Part shown: positions 1 through 9,180 of the stretch, in pieces
How the letters are laid out: every line of letters begins with the position of its first letter
How positions within the stretch are numbered: position 1 is the first letter of the stretch
DNA from: Cyclobacterium plantarum
GTDB lineage: Bacteria > Bacteroidota > Bacteroidia > Cytophagales > Cyclobacteriaceae
Assembly: GCF_011290685.1 (NCBI RefSeq)
Contig: NZ_JAANYN010000001.1
Coordinates: forward strand, 789,325-853,324
Direction of reading: 5' to 3'
Length of the DNA: 64,000 nt
The notes under the pieces: model-generated
What the model was told of the DNA's origin: nothing
Seen by the model: the letters and a program-made list of their open reading frames with translations, nothing else
Database searches by the model: none
Position numbers and translations under genes: made by a program

Positions 1-1197
1 AGCGGCATTGTTCCAGCTATGATTTATTATGGACTTAAGGTATTGAATCCTACAATCTTTCTCCTTGCCGCCTGTGTGGTATGTGGGGTGGTTTCTGTTT
101 CTACCGGGAGCAGTTGGACGACGGTAGCCACTGTAGGAGTTGCTTTGCTGGGGATAGGCAAGGCTTTAGGTTTTAGTGAAGGAATCATAGGAGGGGCGAT
201 TATTTCCGGAGCCTATTTTGGTGATAAAATGTCACCCCTGTCCGACACGACCAACCTGGCCCCGGCCATGGCAGGCACAGACCTTTTTACCCATATCCGG
301 CACATGGTCAAAACCACTGTCCCATCCATTTCCATCACCCTGCTCATATTTGGTATTATTGGGATTTGGGGGCAGCCGGCCGGCACGATAGGACAGGTAG
401 AGGAAATATCCCGCGTAATATCAGGTACATTTACCATTAATGGTTGGCTTTTTATAGTCCCTGCATTGGTGCTTTTGCTTATTATGAAAAAAGTCCCTGC
501 CATACCCACCTTGCTGGCAGGAGCGCTGCTGGGGGCATTATTTGCCGTAATTTTTCAGGCTGATGTGATCAGAAGCCTTGCCACCGGTATAGAAGGCGGC
601 ACTGCCTTGCAGACTTTCCAAATCGTAATGGGATCACTTTTTGGTGATACCGCCATTGTAACTTCCAATGAAATTGTCAATGAATTATTGGTAACAGGTG
701 GTATGGCGGGCATGTTATACACCGTTTGGCTGATTATTTGTGCGATGGTTTTTGGAGGAATCATGGAAGTAAGTGGAATGCTAAAAGTCATAGCGGAGGC
801 TGTAATCAGCAAGGTGAACTCGGTAGGTTCCTTGATTGCTGCTACTGCCGGAACAGGCGTGTTTTTTAATGTCACTACCTCTGATCAGTACCTGGCCATA
901 TTGGTGCCCGGCCGGATGTATTCGGATATTTACAAAAAGAGAGGACTGAAAGGAGAAAATCTCAGCAGGACCTTGGAAGATAGTGCCACTGTCACCTCCG
1001 TGCTCATTCCCTGGAATACCTGTGGTGCTACCCAGGCATCCGTATTGGGCGTGGCGACCCTGACTTATGCCCCATATTGTTTTTTCAATATTATCAGTCC
1101 TTTTATGACCATACTGTTTGGTTACCTGAATTGGGGGATAAATTATTATTCTAAGGAAGAAATGAAAACAATCAAGCAAGAAGAAATTTTGGCATGA
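1..1197 (+). CDS. nhaC: Na+/H+ antiporter, NhaC family (5' partial)
   Basis: Inner-membrane antiporter that exports Na+ in exchange for protons. The frame is open from the first base, so the N-terminus (about 90 residues, judged from the usual family length of 480-500) lies outside the window. What is visible is a chain of hydrophobic helices carrying the NhaC signatures: GSSWTTVATVGVA near residue 36, GDKMSPLSDTTN near 74 and PWNTCGATQ near 337 (numbering from base 1). The charged and polar residues within these motifs are the conserved ion-path positions of the family. The stop codon overlaps the next start as ATGA, which suggests translational coupling to the exonuclease downstream. Family assignment is secure; the exact ion specificity is inferred from the family. 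Confidence 0.93.
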   Translation, partial: SGIVPAMIYYGLKVLNPTIFLLAACVVCGVVSVSTGSSWTTVATVGVALLGIGKALGFSEGIIGGAIISGAYFGDKMSPLSDTTNLAPAMAGTDLFTHIRHMVKTTVPSISITLLIFGIIGIWGQPAGTIGQVEEISRVISGTFTINGWLFIVPALVLLLIMKKVPAIPTLLAGALLGALFAVIFQADVIRSLATGIEGGTALQTFQIVMGSLFGDTAIVTSNEIVNELLVTGGMAGMLYTVWLIICAMVFGGIMEVSGMLKVIAEAVISKVNSVGSLIAATAGTGVFFNVTTSDQYLAILVPGRMYSDIYKKRGLKGENLSRTLEDSATVTSVLIPWNTCGATQASVLGVATLTYAPYCFFNIISPFMTILFGYLNWGINYYSKEEMKTIKQEEILA

Positions 1198-1796
1198 TAC
1201 CATTAAAAATAAGCAAGCAGGAGGTAAATGAAATGGAATTAGGGGCTTTTGAAGGAGAGATCGTCCTTGTAGAAGACCAAAAAGCCCTAAGACATATGGA
1301 AACAGACCTGCTTTCTCAATCTTTTGTAGGGTTTGATACCGAGACCCGACCCGCATTCAGAAGGGGAGTAAGCCATGAGGTGGCCTTACTGCAATTGGCC
1401 ACCAAAGAAAGAGCTTATCTGATCCGGCTGAACGAGATAGGATTTCCCGATGAAGCCAAATCGGTTTTGGAAAGCTCCCGAATTGTTAAGGTGGGGGCTG
1501 CTGTAAGGGATGATATCAAGGCTTTAAAAAAGATTTCTCCCGGTTTTTCACCTGATGCCTTTTTTGACCTCAATGAAGAGCTGAAGCGAGTGGGTTTTTT
1601 GAATGTAGGTGTGAGGAACCTAAGCGCCATGGTTTTGGGTATCCGCATCTCTAAATCCGAGCAGGTTTCTAACTGGGAAGCACCTGCCCTGACCAACAAA
1701 CAGTTGCTTTATGCGGCAACAGATGCTTGGGCTTGCCTGGAAATATTTCTTAAACTTTACAAGCAGGGTTACCTGGACGAAATCTTTTCTATGTGA
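1194..1796 (+). CDS. 3'-5' exonuclease domain protein (DEDDy, RNase D-like)
   Basis: Single-domain 3'-5' exonuclease of about 200 residues, the same fold as the RNase D/WRN exonuclease core, with no HRDC domain. The metal-binding residues of the DEDDy class are visible: D48 and E50 in GFDTETRP, the second-motif Asp in AAVRDD, and Y173/D177 in LLYAATDAW. The natural substrate (DNA or RNA) cannot be told from sequence. I keep the first ATG, which overlaps the nhaC stop by 4 bp, because the N-terminal ISKQEV..FEGEI stretch resembles Bacteroidota homologues I recall. A second in-frame ATG at 1233 is preceded by a perfect AGGAGG 8 nt upstream (1219-1224), so a shorter form is possible. The 3' end overlaps the convergent YigZ gene by 8 bp. 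Confidence 0.88.
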   Translation: MIPLKISKQEVNEMELGAFEGEIVLVEDQKALRHMETDLLSQSFVGFDTETRPAFRRGVSHEVALLQLATKERAYLIRLNEIGFPDEAKSVLESSRIVKVGAAVRDDIKALKKISPGFSPDAFFDLNEELKRVGFLNVGVRNLSAMVLGIRISKSEQVSNWEAPALTNKQLLYAATDAWACLEIFLKLYKQGYLDEIFSM

Positions 1797-2385
1797 GTAT
1801 TTTCAGTGAAGGAATGCCCTTAAACAGGGCTTTCAATTTCTCACGTAAATTTTCCCTGCATTCCAATTGAATCCGGCAGCTGTTACCAAAATCCTGATGA
1901 GCAATTTTCAGTTCATGGCGACTGATGGTATGCATCACCTGATCCATGGCTTCATAATCAAAAGTGATGTTCAGTGCAGTGGTAAGGGTTTTGGTAATGA
2001 TTTCTCCCGAGGCGATGGCTTCTGCTGCTGCGGTTTTGTATGCCTGGACCAAGCCACCCTTCCCCAATTTGGTTCCTCCAAAATACCTGACCACCACGAT
2101 CAGAGATTGGGTAAGGTCATTGGAGCGCAGCTGCCCCAAAATGGGGTCTCCGGCACTGTGATGAGGTTCACCATCGTCATTTGCCCGAAAGTAATCCATT
2201 TCTTTGCCCAAAACATAGGCAAAGCAGTGGTGGCGGGCATCATGGTAGGTTTTTTTAAGGTGGTTTACAATTTCCTGTACCTCTGTTTCATTTTCCACAG
2301 GGTAAATAAACGACAGAAACTTACTTCCCTTTTCTTTATAAAGTCCTGTAGCCGGTGCTTTGATGGTCTTGAATGAATCGCTCAT
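1789..2385 (-). CDS. YigZ/IMPACT family protein
   Basis: Small cytosolic protein of the conserved YigZ/IMPACT family (198 aa, normal length). The family hallmarks are all visible: HHCFAYVLG near residue 52, NDDGEPHHSAGDPIL near 70, and VVVRYFGGTKLGKGGLVQAY near 98, followed by a smaller C-terminal alpha/beta domain. Eukaryotic IMPACT regulates the GCN2 kinase; the bacterial function is not established, although binding of nucleic acid or ribosome has been suggested from structure. The gene is divergent from the glycosyltransferase upstream, with 90 bp between them, and its stop overlaps the convergent exonuclease gene. No promoter of the TAnnTTTG type was found ahead of it. Confidence 0.9.
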   Translation of the reverse strand: MSDSFKTIKAPATGLYKEKGSKFLSFIYPVENETEVQEIVNHLKKTYHDARHHCFAYVLGKEMDYFRANDDGEPHHSAGDPILGQLRSNDLTQSLIVVVRYFGGTKLGKGGLVQAYKTAAAEAIASGEIITKTLTTALNITFDYEAMDQVMHTISRHELKIAHQDFGNSCRIQLECRENLREKLKALFKGIPSLKILT

Positions 2386-2475
2386 ACAGCTGTTTTGCTT
2401 TCGAGGGGTCAGGTCTGTGAATTTTTGCTAATTTAGGCATTTCAATGAAACATTTGTAACCCCCAGATTTAGAAA

Positions 2476-3435
2476 ATGGAAAGGCAGCACGAGCCATTGG
2501 TCTCCGTAATTTGTACCTGTCACAATCAGGGGGCTTATGTGATTCAGGCCCTGAACAGTGTTTTGGACCAGTCCTATAAAAAGGTGGAAATTTTCATCAT
2601 TGACAACGGCAGCAGCGATGAGTCCGAAAAACTGATTTCGACCTGGATACAACAGCATGAAAACCGAATTTCAATCCATCACCGGTTTTATGAAAGTCCG
2701 GTCAATTACTGCCAGGCCTTTAATGCAGCCCTTGCATTCATCAAAGGGGTTTACCTGATAGATTTGGCTGCAGATGATTACCTACATCCTGAGCATTTGT
2801 CCAAGGCCCTGGAGCATCTGCTTAAGTCAAAAACAAAGGTGTATTTTTGCAATGCCTTGCTGGAATACCCCGATGGCTCCCATAAGCCTTTCTATCCCTT
2901 TCAGCATGCAGGCAAAATTCCGACTGGAGATGTTTTTGCTTCGGTGGTCCGAAAATATGTAATCAGCTCAGTAACACTGGTAATGGAGACCAACTCCTTT
3001 TTGAAGGAAGGGGGCTATGACGAAGACCTTTCCTATGAAGATTTTGATATCCTGGTCAGGCTGTCCCGGAAATACCCATTTGTCTATGGGGATTTTATTG
3101 GGGTTTATAAAAGGGAATTGCCCGGCTCCTTGTCTACCCGGCAGTATCAGGCAAAGCATTCTGCACTTTTACCCTCTACCCTCAGGGTTTGTGAAAAAAT
3201 TTATGACTTGGTAGCCAATGAAAAGGAAAGGGAAGCCCTGAAATTCAGGTTGCTGCATGAGATCAAGCATTCGCTTGCCTCTGCTAATTTTAAAGTGGCG
3301 GGAGAATTTTTAGCCCTGTACAGGAGGTTGTCCCAAGCAGATCCCCGCTACTTTTTTTTCAGTTTGTGGTATGTGAGCAGACTCGATTTGTCTGGGATGT
3401 ATACCTGGTGGATCAAAAGAAACAGATTGGGTTAA
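2476..3435 (+). CDS. Glycosyltransferase family 2 protein
   Basis: GT-A fold glycosyltransferase that would transfer a sugar from a nucleotide-sugar donor; acceptor and sugar are unknown. The N-terminal catalytic domain shows VSVICTCHNQGAYV near residue 9, the donor-site IIDNGSSDES near 43, and a DxD-like metal site in DLAADDYLHP near residue 96. The C-terminal third is a helical tail without recognised motifs. There are no membrane spans, so the enzyme is probably cytosolic or peripheral. It stands alone rather than in a polysaccharide operon; its neighbours are YigZ (divergent) and the M16-like gene (convergent). The two convergent stop codons share the palindrome TTAA at 3432-3435. Confidence 0.88.
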   Translation: MERQHEPLVSVICTCHNQGAYVIQALNSVLDQSYKKVEIFIIDNGSSDESEKLISTWIQQHENRISIHHRFYESPVNYCQAFNAALAFIKGVYLIDLAADDYLHPEHLSKALEHLLKSKTKVYFCNALLEYPDGSHKPFYPFQHAGKIPTGDVFASVVRKYVISSVTLVMETNSFLKEGGYDEDLSYEDFDILVRLSRKYPFVYGDFIGVYKRELPGSLSTRQYQAKHSALLPSTLRVCEKIYDLVANEKEREALKFRLLHEIKHSLASANFKVAGEFLALYRRLSQADPRYFFFSLWYVSRLDLSGMYTWWIKRNRLG

Positions 3436-4709
3436 ACCATTCCCGTGATTACTTCCTGCATTCCCTCCAGTCCAAAATATTTATCAGCTTTCTCCACCAG
3501 GTCTTTTTCCTCAAATTTTCTTATAAAGTCCAATTGCCGGGTATAAAAAGAAAAATCAAGCCCTTGAAAATGGACCTGCTGAAAATGACTCATCAAGTCA
3601 AAGGGACTGCTGAAATTGGCCAACAGGTTTCCGGCAAGGTAATTTCGGATAATTTCTATTTCCTCTTCCGGGACAGGTTCCTGTTTGAGGCGTTGGATTT
3701 CCTTATAGACCTCTTGAATTACCTCTTCCCCATATCCTCCTTTCACATCTGCTGCTACCATCCAATAGTTGGATCCATTGAGACTTCCCAGAAAGCTGTT
3801 TATCCCATAGGTATAACCCTTTTCCTCCCTGATATTCTTGATCAGGCGGCTTCCAAAATACCCTCCCAGTAGGGTGTTGAATACCGAGAGTGCCAAATAA
3901 TCCGGATGAGACAAAGGCACCATCCATTTTCCTATTCTGATGCTGGATTGCAGGGCTTCCGGTTTGTGCTCTATCTGCCTTGATTGTGTAATTGGGGAAA
4001 TAGGGAAAAAATCCATTTTTTCTGCGATTAGTGGCAGGTTATCAAAGGATTCTGCTATGGCCTGCAGTTCCATATCAGATAGATTTCCGGTAACAAACAA
4101 TTGAGGACTGGATAAAAAACCGTTTTTGTAATAGGCAATCAGGTCTTCTCTGTTTATGGCATCCACATCATTTTCGTTTGCCTGATGGCCAAAAGGGTGG
4201 TCTTTGCCGAAGAGACCAGACCTGATCAATTGGTTGGCACGGGCAGATGTCTGTTCCTTTTGAATGCCTATGCTCAATTTTTTTTGTGATTTCTTTTTGA
4301 CCAGGGATTTTTCAGGAAATGTTGCGGCTGTAAATAAGGTTCTGAAGACCGGTAATACCGCTTTCAGGTGTTTTTGGGTAGTAAGCAAGCTAAGCCCTTG
4401 TCTTTCATATCCGGAAACTACCTCTACCTCGGAACCATGAAAATCAAAAAAATCATCCAGGGCATCAGATTTTAGGTCTTTGGTGCCTTCCAGAATCATG
4501 TGAAGCATGAAAAAAGGAAGCAATGGTTTGTCAAGGACCGCCTCTGTGTATTGTACAGGAAAGATGACTTCTATTTTGACGGCCAAAATATTTGGAGAAG
4601 GCATGAAGTACAAGGGAATACCATTGGACAAGGTCCTGTATTCGGGTGGCGTCAGGGTGATTTGATCAGGAATCTGGTAACCTGGAGCCTGGCTTCGGTT
4701 TACCTTCAT
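3432..4709 (-). CDS. M16-family (insulinase-like) protein lacking the metal site
   Basis: Member of peptidase family M16 by its overall two-half layout (425 aa, normal for one subunit) and by the C-terminal signature with LLGGYFGSRLIKN near residue 285 and REEKGYTYGI just after. The zinc-binding HxxEH motif is absent: the corresponding stretch reads LHMILEGT with H70 and E74 out of register, so proteolysis is unlikely. In M16 heterodimers one subunit is inactive and helps to bind substrate; this protein resembles that type, but no HxxEH partner is encoded in the window. There is no obvious signal peptide. Its ATG overlaps the porV stop by 4 bp, making it the last gene of the porU-porV operon, so a role in cargo handling or quality control is conceivable but is inference. 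Confidence 0.86.
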   Translation of the reverse strand: MKVNRSQAPGYQIPDQITLTPPEYRTLSNGIPLYFMPSPNILAVKIEVIFPVQYTEAVLDKPLLPFFMLHMILEGTKDLKSDALDDFFDFHGSEVEVVSGYERQGLSLLTTQKHLKAVLPVFRTLFTAATFPEKSLVKKKSQKKLSIGIQKEQTSARANQLIRSGLFGKDHPFGHQANENDVDAINREDLIAYYKNGFLSSPQLFVTGNLSDMELQAIAESFDNLPLIAEKMDFFPISPITQSRQIEHKPEALQSSIRIGKWMVPLSHPDYLALSVFNTLLGGYFGSRLIKNIREEKGYTYGINSFLGSLNGSNYWMVAADVKGGYGEEVIQEVYKEIQRLKQEPVPEEEIEIIRNYLAGNLLANFSSPFDLMSHFQQVHFQGLDFSFYTRQLDFIRKFEEKDLVEKADKYFGLEGMQEVITGMV

Positions 4710-5923
4710 CTTTCCAGGTTGTACAATAGCGTAAATCTTAAAGTTTCTGCCAAGGGGTGATTTTGAACTTGTGGCACCAGATAGGAGAAATCGAATCCCA
4801 ATCGGTTAAATTTAAACCCTACACCCATGGTAAAATATCTCCTGCCGCCTTTATTGGGATTTTCATAAAAATACCCTGCTCTTACAGCGAATTTATCATC
4901 GTACGAATATTCGGTGCCAAATGCTATCATCAATTCCCTCATTTCTTCACTGAATCCGTCAGGAGCATCAAAAAAGGAACCAAACATCCCACTTAGCAGG
5001 GGTCTGGAGGGATCTTTTCCAGCTTCAATATTGGGTTGGTTGGTGTTGGGATCCAAAACCAATTGGCCGTTTTCATCCACCTCATATACGGGTGGTGTAG
5101 GGACCATCATTTTATTGAGGTCCAGGGCAAAGGTAATGGTATTCATTTCATCCATTGGTATGCTAAGCGCCGACCCAATTCTTAGGTTTGTGGGAAGATA
5201 ATCCAGGTCTTCCGCACTGTTATAGGTGATTTTGGGACCGATATTGGAAAGGTTAATGCCCCAGGAAAAGTCCACTTCCTTATCGGAAAGAATAATTTCC
5301 GAACTGTGGTAAATACCTACATCTGTACCCACACTTACTCCCGGTCTGCTTTCATTTCCCCCGGCTGAACTCAGGTTTCCGGAAAGGTTGGAATGTATAA
5401 ACCGGGCACTGATGCCCAGAGATAAGTTGTCTGAAAGTTTTCTGGAATAGGTGCCTCCTATGGCAATATCTCTCGGACTAAAATCACCCAGAGGATTACC
5501 CCTTGAATCGGTTAACTGTATATCACCCATATTAAAATACCTCAGGTCGATACCAAAAGCGGAAACATTGTCAATCCTTTTGTATCCGGTAAGGTAATTT
5601 AGGGACATGTCCGGAACCAGCCGCCCCAACCATGGTGAATATGATAAGGAAAAACCCATGTCATCCTCAATAAATGCCAGTTTTCCGGCATTCCAGTGTG
5701 CCGAATTGACATCCGGAGAGGTTGCCACCCCGGCATCACCCATAGCAGAATGGCGGCTGTCGGGAGCAAAATTAAGAAAGGGTACCGCGGTAATGATCAC
5801 CCTTCTGTTTTGGTCTTGTCCCGAAAGCTGAGGTATGGAAATTTGTGCATGACTTTCTATTTGAAAAACAGTGAAAGCCAATAAAAAAGTTAAAGATGGA
5901 AGAATTTTTGTGTTTACTTTCAT
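4706..5923 (-). CDS. porV: Type IX secretion system outer-membrane shuttle protein PorV
   Basis: Outer-membrane beta-barrel protein (also LptO) of the FadL-like fold. It collects folded cargo from the SprA/Sov translocon and delivers it to the sortase PorU. A signal peptide runs to about residue 27 (ending SHAQ). The family signature RHSAMGDAGVATSPDVNSAHWN lies near residues 58-79, followed by alternating amphipathic strands and an aromatic-rich C-terminus ending LLYNLER. Length (405 aa) is normal. It is translationally coupled both to porU upstream and to the M16-like gene downstream through 4 bp overlaps. The porU-porV order is the usual one in Bacteroidota. Confidence 0.95.
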   Translation of the reverse strand: MKVNTKILPSLTFLLAFTVFQIESHAQISIPQLSGQDQNRRVIITAVPFLNFAPDSRHSAMGDAGVATSPDVNSAHWNAGKLAFIEDDMGFSLSYSPWLGRLVPDMSLNYLTGYKRIDNVSAFGIDLRYFNMGDIQLTDSRGNPLGDFSPRDIAIGGTYSRKLSDNLSLGISARFIHSNLSGNLSSAGGNESRPGVSVGTDVGIYHSSEIILSDKEVDFSWGINLSNIGPKITYNSAEDLDYLPTNLRIGSALSIPMDEMNTITFALDLNKMMVPTPPVYEVDENGQLVLDPNTNQPNIEAGKDPSRPLLSGMFGSFFDAPDGFSEEMRELMIAFGTEYSYDDKFAVRAGYFYENPNKGGRRYFTMGVGFKFNRLGFDFSYLVPQVQNHPLAETLRFTLLYNLER

Positions 5924-8900
5924 TGAATAATAATTTTGCCCCCCTTTCTTTCTGAAGCACCGTCTTCTTCAGATTGAAGATTAATTTCGTAAAGATAAGT
6001 TCCTTTTGCCGGATATTTGGTTTTGCTTTGTAAAAATATCCATTGAATGTCCATTATGGACCGTTCAGCTTTTGGGAAACGCCGCTGCAATGAAAATATT
6101 TCACTTCCGGATAAAGAAAACACCCTCAAATTCAAAATTAAATTTTCTCCGGGTCGATTATGTGTGATTTTAAAGTCAACCTGATCGGTAGCAGGATTTG
6201 GGTAGCCTATCACCTCCTCCATTTGCATCCTTTGACTTCCCCTTACTTCAATATTTTTTCTGAGGTTGCTCTCATTTCCGAGGAGATCTCTGGCAGTAAC
6301 GATCAGTGAGTTTTCACCCTCCTGTAAATCGCTGATCAGGAATTTGATGTATCCCTCCTGAAAACTGCCTGAAAGGGCAGTATAATTCCCGACAAGGGAT
6401 ACTGGTGTTGCATCATTGAGTTGAAGGCTGATGCCTTCGGGATGACCGACCTGTATACCGGATGTGTCCCGCAAATACACCCAGATAAAACTTTGCCTGG
6501 AAGAAATAGAGGAGGTATTTACCAGGCTGTCATAAAAAATGATTTCAATGGCCGGCCCTTCATTCTCTGGAGGAATTCCTGACTTATCCGGCCCCAGCAA
6601 GATTTCCATTCCTCCAAAAGCTTCTTTGTCCCCTCCTTTATCCAGGGCATATAATTTAATTTTTCCAGGGGCTACAGTGTTGGTGTCCAATTTACCCAGC
6701 ATCAACTCCCCTTCCAGCTGCCCGTTTTTTACTTGCCCCTGCCCCCTGAACAAAATTTGGTTGTATTCCAGGTAGGAAGTAGATGGCCCTTCGTCACCAA
6801 GGGTTTCCCTGCTTCGGGGATAACTTTCAACCCTGATTTCAAATTTTCCATCAAATTGACTGATTTTGGCGGTCGATACCGGATCCCGTACCTCGCCAAA
6901 ATATTTCAATTTTTGCAAACCTGCCAGGGTATCTGTTTCAATCCCGGATGTAAGGGAAATTAATGAGGTGGTTTTGGCAGTCAGATCAGGGAGATCTGCC
7001 ATTATGGAAGGATCTCCCAACAGGGAGAAATTCCTGTTTAAAGGGCCATTCAGACTGTTGTTTTTGGTTTTTTTGAAAATTTCCCCCAGCGTCAGCTTAC
7101 CATTTTCACTGAATACAGCCTCAACAAAGGCTTTGTTCAGGGAATAATTCACACTGCTGAATACGGGGCGGCCTGTAGTCAAAACGGCAATGGCCCCTTT
7201 ATTGGAAGCCAACAAAAGTTCTTCTGCCCCTGAACGCAGGAAGGGGCTGTCATGCCTTCCAAACTCGCAGGTGGCCGTGACAAAAATGGGATAATGGCCG
7301 GTATCCGGCCAGTCTGCTATATCACTGACGCTGAATATATTCTCCGCCGCCCATGTAAGTTCATTACCGTGACCGGTATAATTTACCATCAGCAAGCCTT
7401 CCTCCAGTTCCCTGGCAAATGCCGCTTTGGCCATTGGTGCAGTTTGGATATCACCATCCTTTTCCTGATCAAAGTTGTCCAGATACAATTTCCGAAGTTC
7501 GAATTCAGGGTGCTTTCCGTTCAGGTAGGAGCTGTGGTTTTCTGCATCATTCAGGTGGATATGGTTGTCTCCATCATCTGCAATAAAAAGCAGCTTTCTT
7601 TTCCACTGACCCGGGTTTCCGGTTTGATAATGAATGATTTTATTTACCGCAATGTTAGCTTCGCGGGCATTAATAGCCGGAATTCTACCCACTCCAATAT
7701 CCAGGAGGTGGTCTCCGGCATCGGTTTCTTCCCATTCGCCCTTTCCGGGTGTTAAAAAACCGAAATAATCATCAGAACCATAAGTGGTTAGTGGATTCAG
7801 GCTGTTTCTTGAACTGTAGGTAGGAACAAGGTTGGGCCGGCCTCCTAATTTTTTTTTATAGTCAAAACTTCCTTTACCAAAAAACAAAACATTTTGGAGC
7901 TTTTTCCCCTCATGCCATTGTAGGGCCAAAAAGTTTCGGATACTGCTAATGTCCGGGTTGCCATAGCCAAAGGTATCGTAAATGTCCTGTAGGGCGACAA
8001 GGGATGAGGGCATGCCAATGTCGTTTTTGAAAGCTGTAAGTCTTTGGGCCGGACCCCAAAGTTCCTCAGCGCTGATAATGATCAAGGAAGGGTATCCGGA
8101 AATAAGCTGAGAGCGGTTTTTCACTGATTTTGGCTGAAGTATTTCAGCCGTATTTTCCGGGTCAAAAGCCACCAATTTGCTGGCCTGGGCTTGCAAGGTA
8201 GGAGTAGCCTTAAGCTCCCTTACATTATAAAAATCACTAATGTCCCAAAAATGCAACGAAGTACTATTGACCGAATAAACATTTTCGGAAATATTATAAT
8301 ATACTCCTTCCTGCCAATCTGGCCCCAGGTAAGGGAAACCGATTAGTATGTTTTTCAGAAATCCTGCGCCATTTGGATTGGTGGAAGAATAAGTAAACCT
8401 TAAGTTAAGCTGATCTCCACTTGCCGGAAAAGGAGTTTGCGATTCAAAAACAGCCTCCCTGCCTTTGATAGCATACCTGCTGTTGGGTATGGAGGGTACA
8501 TTGATTTCCCCTACTTCTTCTCCGTTTAAAGCAAACCTAAAAAGGCTTTCGCCAAAGGACTGGGCCATCACCTGTACCACAACCGAAAGGTTATCATCTG
8601 GCCTTTGTGCTGGTTTGGGAAAGGAAATGGTTTTACTGCCATTGGTAAAGGTACGGAATCCATACCAGGCCCTGCCGGAAGTAAGAATATTGTCTTCTTC
8701 AATTTTGAAATGCTCATAGCGATACAAGGGCTGATTGGTGGCCGGCACCTGATCAGAAAAGGTTTCGGAGGAAGCTGGCTTGACAAAGTTTTCAGGGACA
8801 TTTCCGGTTCCAATTAAATAATGCAGGGTATCTGTATAATGGTGGGGTTCGAAAACTGCCGAATTACCATCCATTAGGATTTGATCTGCCTGGCTTAAAA

Positions 8901-9180
8901 AAAAGTAGAGGCTATTTCCCATTCTTTTTTGTGGGATCTCCTTAAGTTCAAGTGAGCTGCTATCTACTATTTGCGGAAGCATTCCCGGTATCCCGTAAAT
9001 GCTGATTTGCTCCAGAGGGCCAAGTCCCCAGTTGGTGGCTTGTTCCTGGCTGATATGGTATACACCTTCTTTGGTAACAGGGAATTTAAAAAATTGCTGT
9101 GATATAAGGATTGGACCGTTCAGCAAAAAGAGTAAACCGGTCAAAAAGGTTATTCGCACAAACTCATGTTTCTCCCACAT
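5920..9180 (-). CDS. porU: Type IX secretion system sortase PorU
   Basis: Surface-located gingipain-like (C25) cysteine peptidase. It cleaves the C-terminal signal of T9SS cargo and joins the cargo to a lipopolysaccharide anchor. A signal peptide is followed by an N-terminal jelly-roll region, then the catalytic domain with the dyad His604 (NYTGHGNE) and Cys638 (TATCEFGRHD), then Ig-like strands. The last 90 residues form a type A sorting domain (YPNPATD near residue 992 and a terminal KGGKIIIQ), which PorU is known to keep uncleaved. Length (1086 aa) is normal. The start overlaps pssA by 17 bp, and the stop overlaps porV by 4 bp, so all are probably on one transcript. Confidence 0.95.
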   Translation of the reverse strand: MWEKHEFVRITFLTGLLFLLNGPILISQQFFKFPVTKEGVYHISQEQATNWGLGPLEQISIYGIPGMLPQIVDSSSLELKEIPQKRMGNSLYFFLSQADQILMDGNSAVFEPHHYTDTLHYLIGTGNVPENFVKPASSETFSDQVPATNQPLYRYEHFKIEEDNILTSGRAWYGFRTFTNGSKTISFPKPAQRPDDNLSVVVQVMAQSFGESLFRFALNGEEVGEINVPSIPNSRYAIKGREAVFESQTPFPASGDQLNLRFTYSSTNPNGAGFLKNILIGFPYLGPDWQEGVYYNISENVYSVNSTSLHFWDISDFYNVRELKATPTLQAQASKLVAFDPENTAEILQPKSVKNRSQLISGYPSLIIISAEELWGPAQRLTAFKNDIGMPSSLVALQDIYDTFGYGNPDISSIRNFLALQWHEGKKLQNVLFFGKGSFDYKKKLGGRPNLVPTYSSRNSLNPLTTYGSDDYFGFLTPGKGEWEETDAGDHLLDIGVGRIPAINAREANIAVNKIIHYQTGNPGQWKRKLLFIADDGDNHIHLNDAENHSSYLNGKHPEFELRKLYLDNFDQEKDGDIQTAPMAKAAFARELEEGLLMVNYTGHGNELTWAAENIFSVSDIADWPDTGHYPIFVTATCEFGRHDSPFLRSGAEELLLASNKGAIAVLTTGRPVFSSVNYSLNKAFVEAVFSENGKLTLGEIFKKTKNNSLNGPLNRNFSLLGDPSIMADLPDLTAKTTSLISLTSGIETDTLAGLQKLKYFGEVRDPVSTAKISQFDGKFEIRVESYPRSRETLGDEGPSTSYLEYNQILFRGQGQVKNGQLEGELMLGKLDTNTVAPGKIKLYALDKGGDKEAFGGMEILLGPDKSGIPPENEGPAIEIIFYDSLVNTSSISSRQSFIWVYLRDTSGIQVGHPEGISLQLNDATPVSLVGNYTALSGSFQEGYIKFLISDLQEGENSLIVTARDLLGNESNLRKNIEVRGSQRMQMEEVIGYPNPATDQVDFKITHNRPGENLILNLRVFSLSGSEIFSLQRRFPKAERSIMDIQWIFLQSKTKYPAKGTYLYEINLQSEEDGASERKGGKIIIQ

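Noticed and set aside
781-1356. 191-residue minus-strand open frame opposite nhaC and the exonuclease
   Set aside because: Lies entirely opposite two clear genes, and its translation has no domain or sensible start context.
3432-4709. Loss of HxxEH in the M16-like gene through a frameshift
   Set aside because: The frame is continuous through the region, and residues on both sides align in register with the family, so the motif is substituted rather than shifted.
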